Shown here: in pieces, positions 54,897-57,919 of the stretch | Position numbering within the stretch: position 1 is the stretch's first letter | Layout of the letters: each line of letters starts with the position of its first letter | Assembly: GCA_964502525.1 (NCBI GenBank) | Contig: CAZCXH010000007.1 | Span: 1-57,919 of the forward strand | Direction: 5' to 3' | Source of the DNA: DATLYB01 sp964502525 | GTDB taxonomy: Bacteria > Bacteroidota > Bacteroidia > Chitinophagales > CAIOSU01 | Length of the DNA stretch: 57,919 nucleotides | Position numbers and translations under genes: made by a program | Notes under the pieces: generated by a model | The model's input: the letters and a program-made list of their open reading frames with translations, nothing else | Database searches by the model: none | What the model was told of the DNA's origin: nothing

Positions 54897-56324
54897 TCAA
54901 TAATCCCCATGCTTCAGAAAACTCCCGGCAGCCTCCAGCTCAAAAGCAAGTTCAAGCAGTTTCCGCTCTTCGCCTAATCCTGCGGCAAACATCACCCCGA
55001 TGGGCAGCCCGTTTTTGCACTTGCCCATCGGCAGCGTGATGGCGGGCGCACCGGTGGTGTTTTGCACGATGGTGAAGTTGACGTAATTGTTCAGCCGCAT
55101 CACCAGCGAGATGAAGCCTGCTTTGTGCCCGAAGCGGTCCAGCTTGGGCGTGGGCGACAGCAAGGTGGGGCTGAGCAGCACGTCATATTTTTTCACCAGC
55201 GCGTTGTATTCATTCACCACGATATTTCTCAGCCGGCTGAAGCTGCCCGGCACCATCAATATGAATTTCGGGAAATAACTGCTCAATCCCTGCGTGAACA
55301 ACTCGGTCTTTTTATTGTTGAACTGCCACTTCATCGCAAACTTTCCAAACTTCATAATCAGCCATGCGTTGAAGCTGTAATACACCAGGAAGTCAAACAG
55401 GATTCTGTCATCATATGGATTGGAAATATATTCCACCGCGTGTCCCAGCGATTCGCATTTTTTTCCGGCAGCTACCACTGCCGCGCGCACATCATCCTGC
55501 GCTTCAATGCCTGCGGGGCTTTGCGTGAACAGGGCAATCTTCAACCGTTTGTTTGACGGTCCCGTTACCTTGCCGATTTCGGGCAGCTTCTTCGGCTTGT
55601 AATATTGCTCCATGGCGGCAAAGAAGTTGGCGGTGTCGCGCACGGTAGCGGTGAGTACGCCATCGGTAACGATGTCAACGGGCAAATCTTTGGACATGGA
55701 GCCGAGCATCCTGTAACGCGAGGGTTTTAACCCAATCACTCCGCAGCATGAAGCGGGAATGCGAATGGAGCCGCCCCCGTCCATCGCATGAGCGAGCGGT
55801 ACCACACCCGCAGCCACGAGTGCTCCCGCGCCACCGGATGAGCCACCTGTTGAATATTCGGTGTTAATAGGATTGAGCGTGTCACCATGCAGCCGCGTTT
55901 CAGAACTCGGTAGCAGGCCGAACTCTGATGTAGCGCTTTTACCGAGGGTGACAAAACCGGCTGACAAAATCTGGTCAACCACCACGTCATTCTTCTTTGA
56001 AACAATATCAGGCATCCCTTCGCAGCCCCAGCGTGTCGGGAATCCCTTCACCTTCATAAGGTCTTTGATGTAGGTGGGCACACCGGCAAAGAAACCTTCC
56101 TCTTTATAGTTGGAGAGGTTTTTCTCATAGTCATCCGCCACGATGGCATTGAGGAAGCGGGCTTTCTCCGCCCGCTCATGCGCACAGTCCGCAGCCTCCT
56201 TCACCGAAATCTTTTTCTGGCGTATATTTTCCGCAATAGCGGTGGCATCCATTCCCTTCAGGATGCCGATGTCATGGACAGAAACTTTGGTTGGGGGCAT
56301 GTTGATCTTTTGAAATGAGGTCAT
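54897..56324 (-). CDS. Amidase-signature family hydrolase
   Basis: The 475-residue protein has the amidase signature: YIKDLMKVKGFPTRWG with Lys87, TEYSTGGSSGGAGALVAAG with Ser162, and AMDGGGSIRIPASCCGVIGL with the nucleophile Ser186. The order of Lys-cisSer-Ser is intact. There is no signal peptide, so it acts in the cytoplasm. The exact substrate is unknown; the sequence as a whole looks like a general amidase (6-aminohexanoate cyclic dimer hydrolase-like), not GatA, which would accompany gatB/gatC. It converges on the FISUMP gene. A TAnnTTTG element lies 13 bases upstream. Confidence 0.9.
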   Translation of the reverse strand: MTSFQKINMPPTKVSVHDIGILKGMDATAIAENIRQKKISVKEAADCAHERAEKARFLNAIVADDYEKNLSNYKEEGFFAGVPTYIKDLMKVKGFPTRWGCEGMPDIVSKKNDVVVDQILSAGFVTLGKSATSEFGLLPSSETRLHGDTLNPINTEYSTGGSSGGAGALVAAGVVPLAHAMDGGGSIRIPASCCGVIGLKPSRYRMLGSMSKDLPVDIVTDGVLTATVRDTANFFAAMEQYYKPKKLPEIGKVTGPSNKRLKIALFTQSPAGIEAQDDVRAAVVAAGKKCESLGHAVEYISNPYDDRILFDFLVYYSFNAWLIMKFGKFAMKWQFNNKKTELFTQGLSSYFPKFILMVPGSFSRLRNIVVNEYNALVKKYDVLLSPTLLSPTPKLDRFGHKAGFISLVMRLNNYVNFTIVQNTTGAPAITLPMGKCKNGLPIGVMFAAGLGEERKLLELAFELEAAGSFLKHGDY

Positions 56325-56337
56325 TGAGATTTGTTCT

Positions 56338-56345
56338 CAAACCTA
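56338..56345 (-). promoter_or_regulatory. Candidate -7 promoter element of the amidase gene
   Basis: The minus strand reads TAGGTTTG, a full TAnnTTTG match, 13 bases before the ATG at 56324. Confidence 0.45.
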
Positions 56346-56352
56346 ATGAATT

Positions 56353-56454
56353 TATACCGCGAGTAGTCGAGTTTCCGAAGGAACAAGACGTACTCTCGGT
56401 TAATACCGAACATTCTACGGTTCAATTTTCGAAAACCTGACTTGTTTCGGTATA
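56353..56454. repeat. Inverted-repeat element containing copy 2 of the dispersed 36-bp repeat
   Basis: TATACCG (56353-56359) and CGGTATA (56448-56454) close the element. Inside, CGAGTA...TACTCTCG forms a second hairpin. The right third (56420-56454) matches 30351-30386. It lies between divergent amidase and rpmI genes. Confidence 0.6.
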
Positions 56455-56556
56455 GTTGTCCGCAGGATTACGAAAAGCAGGATAGTTGAGGGCAACCGGT
56501 AATGCCCGCCCATTAATATTATCCGGGAATCTGTTTTGCCTTTCCCTTTATCCTGT

Positions 56557-56564
56557 TATCTTTG
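56557..56564 (+). promoter_or_regulatory. Promoter of rpmI-rplT
   Basis: TATCTTTG is a full TAnnTTTG match with TTG at 56536-56538, 18 bases upstream, and the rpmI ATG 20 bases downstream. This is the best-formed promoter in the window. Confidence 0.6.
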
Positions 56565-56584
56565 CCGTTCAATTTTTTTGAGCT

Positions 56585-56782
56585 ATGCCCAAGATGAAGA
56601 CCAATTCGAGCGCGAAGAAGCGTTTTAAGGTGACCGGATCGGGAAAAGTGAAGCGCGCCCATGCTTTTCATAATCACATCCTCACCAAGAAGAAAAAGAA
56701 CAGGAAGAAGCATTTGGCGAAGGATGCGCTGGTGCATGAAACCAATGAATTCACAATAAAAAGGCTGCTCGTGAGAGCATAA
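56585..56782 (+). CDS. rpmI: 50S ribosomal protein L35
   Basis: The 65-residue protein has the usual L35 sequence PKMKTNSSAKKRFKVTGSGK, then AFHNHILTKKKKNRKKHLAK. It binds 23S rRNA in the large subunit. rplT follows after 77 bases rich in TTTAAAC-type simple repeats. The initiation factor gene infC, often upstream of this pair, is absent: an amidase gene in the opposite direction and a repeat element lie there instead, and the pair has its own promoter. Confidence 0.96.
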   Translation: MPKMKTNSSAKKRFKVTGSGKVKRAHAFHNHILTKKKKNRKKHLAKDALVHETNEFTIKRLLVRA

Positions 56783-56859
56783 TTCAGTTTGAAGTGTAAA
56801 GCGTAAACCGGCTTTAAACAACTTTAAACCTTAAACCACCAACTTTAAACTTTAAAAAG

Positions 56860-57204
56860 ATGCCAAGGTCAGTACCCGCAGTTGCCGCACACAGAAAACG
56901 CAAGAAAATCCTCAAGCAAACCAAAGGCTATTGGGGAAGAAAGAAGAATGTTTATACGGTTGCTAAGAACCAACTTGAGAAAGGTCTTGTCTATGCCTAT
57001 CGTGACCGCAAGGATAAAAAAGGCCATTTCAGGACGCTTTGGATTGCCCGCATCAATGCCGCTGTGAGGCCTGAGGGGCTTAGTTATTCAAAATTCATGG
57101 ACAAACTGCACAAGGCAAAAATCAATCTTAACAGAAAAGCTCTTGCCGACCTCGCCATGAATCAGCCTGAAGTATTCAAACAGGTGGTGGCGCAGGTGAA
57201 ATAG
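56860..57204 (+). CDS. rplT: 50S ribosomal protein L20
   Basis: The 114-residue protein shows the L20 hallmarks: PRSVPAVAAHRKRKKILKQT, KGYWGRKKNVYTVAKNQLEK, and LWIARINAAVRPEGLSYSKF. It is essential for early 50S assembly and, in some bacteria, represses its own operon by binding the mRNA leader. The leader here is short and I see no clear mimic of the rRNA site. ClpP converges on it with a 37-base gap. Confidence 0.96.
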   Translation: MPRSVPAVAAHRKRKKILKQTKGYWGRKKNVYTVAKNQLEKGLVYAYRDRKDKKGHFRTLWIARINAAVRPEGLSYSKFMDKLHKAKINLNRKALADLAMNQPEVFKQVVAQVK

Positions 57205-57241
57205 TTTGAAGTTTGAGCCTAAAGTTTAAGGTTTTCCGGAA

Positions 57242-57919
57242 TTAGTCTTCTTTCGATTTCGGCTTGGAAACAAGCACTTCGTCTATCATCCCGTATTCCT
57301 TGGCTTCTTCCGCGCGCATCCAGTAATCGCGGTCGCTGTCTTTTTCAACTCTTTCGTACGGCTGATTGGTGTGTTGGCTGATAACTTCGTAAATCTCCTT
57401 TTTCAGCAATCCGATTTCACGAGCCGTGATTTCAATATCACTTGCCTGCCCGCCCGCGCCTCCCATCGGCTGGTGAATCATCACGCGGCTGTGTTTTAGA
57501 CCAGTTCTTTTACCTTTTACGCCTGCGCAAAGCAATACCGCAGCCATGGAAGCCGCTACACCCGTGCAAATGGTGGAAATATCAGGGTTGATGTATTGCA
57601 TGGTGTCATAAATTCCCAAACCTGAATACACAATGCCGCCCGGACTGTTGATGTAAAGCTGGATGTCGCGCTTCGGATCAGCCGATTCGAGGAAAAGCAA
57701 CTGCGCCTGAATAACGCTCGCCACATAGTCGTCAATCGGGCTGCCCAGAAAGATGATGCGGTCCATCATCAGGCGGGAAAACACGTCAATCGCTTGTATA
57801 TTCAAAGGGCGCTCTTCGATGATGTAAGGCGTGAATCCCTTGATTGTCGTATCAATATATTTCTCCAGATGGGCGCTGTTCATGCCCTTGTGCTTCACGG
57901 CATAGTTTTGAAATTCGTT
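57242..57919 (-). CDS. clpP: ATP-dependent Clp protease proteolytic subunit (5' end cut by window)
   Basis: The visible 225 residues have the ClpP core: ERPLNIQAIDVFSRLMMDRI, LYINSPGGIVYSGLGIYDTM, CTGVAASMAAVLLCAGVKGK with the catalytic Ser, HSRVMIHQPMGGAGGQASDI with the His, and VEKDSDRDYWMRAEEA with the Asp. ClpP forms the tetradecameric protease chamber fed by ClpX or other Clp ATPases. The frame stays open to the window end (NEFQNYAVKHKG), which matches the usual Bacteroidota N-terminus, so only a few residues should be missing; a GTG at 57898 is unlikely to be the start. Confidence 0.95.
   Translation of the reverse strand, partial: NEFQNYAVKHKGMNSAHLEKYIDTTIKGFTPYIIEERPLNIQAIDVFSRLMMDRIIFLGSPIDDYVASVIQAQLLFLESADPKRDIQLYINSPGGIVYSGLGIYDTMQYINPDISTICTGVAASMAAVLLCAGVKGKRTGLKHSRVMIHQPMGGAGGQASDIEITAREIGLLKKEIYEVISQHTNQPYERVEKDSDRDYWMRAEEAKEYGMIDEVLVSKPKSKED

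Noticed and set aside
1..57919. tRNA, rRNA, riboswitch or transposase genes
   Set aside because: I looked for conserved tRNA arms, rRNA text, thiamine or magnesium riboswitch cores near thiL and mgtE, and transposase motifs, and saw none that I could support.

Overview
The window reads as chromosomal DNA of a member of the phylum Bacteroidota. Three independent signs agree. Three very different secreted proteins carry type IX secretion (T9SS) C-terminal sorting domains, and one of them is followed by two PorP/SprF-family genes. The recognisable promoters have the Bacteroidota -7 form TAnnTTTG instead of a sigma70 -10 box. The proteins (FISUMP lipoprotein, DUF4105 protein, SprB repeats, rpsO-pnp layout) are typical of the phylum. 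I cannot place it below phylum level. No rRNA, tRNA, CRISPR array, prophage or transposase gene was seen.

Region 1 (2-9971, all +): the 3' part of a surface-polysaccharide operon of ten genes that overlap or nearly touch. It encodes a WbpG-type sugar amidotransferase (cut by the window edge), a hexapeptide-repeat acyltransferase, a FemAB/GNAT-like protein, two deacetylase-like proteins, three glycosyltransferases, a UDP-GlcNAc 2-epimerase and a GNAT protein. Region 2 (10189-20708, +): a 2.8-kilo-residue SprB-repeat adhesin with a type B T9SS sorting domain, followed by two tandem PorP/SprF genes. Region 3 (20737-30292): mixed core genes, with rpiB and tatC (-), an SGNH-fold protein, a glycine-rich stress-type protein, an OmpA-family lipoprotein (-), a MITE-like inverted-repeat element, overlapping radA-comF, a pair of half-size drug/metabolite-type transporters (-) and thiL. 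Region 4 (30392-37042, -): a second giant secreted protein with a von Willebrand A domain, a DUF11-like domain, about 30 cysteine repeats of the Dictyostelium CTDC type, a duplicated beta-rich module and a type A T9SS tail. Region 5 (37516-57919): mgtE, rpsO-pnp, a T9SS-sorted subtilisin, recJ-lptB, a biotin carrier protein, an M1 aminopeptidase lipoprotein, a DUF4105 protein plus an MsbA-like ABC exporter, a FISUMP lipoprotein with a possible clan CD peptidase core, an amidase, rpmI-rplT and clpP (cut by the window end).

Much of the window concerns the cell surface: glycan synthesis, lipid/LPS export ATPases, T9SS cargo with outer-membrane partner proteins, and surface lipoproteins. Between the genes lie several families of short palindromic repeats. 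Some of these appear to have supplied the 5' coding ends of secreted-protein genes.

The most unusual items are the FISUMP lipoprotein with a candidate His/Cys dyad, the giant CTDC-repeat protein with 72-bp tandem DNA repeats, the paired 4-helix transporters with unequal TM1 acidic positions, and the repeat-derived N-termini. All functions are inferred from reading the sequence; no database search was run.
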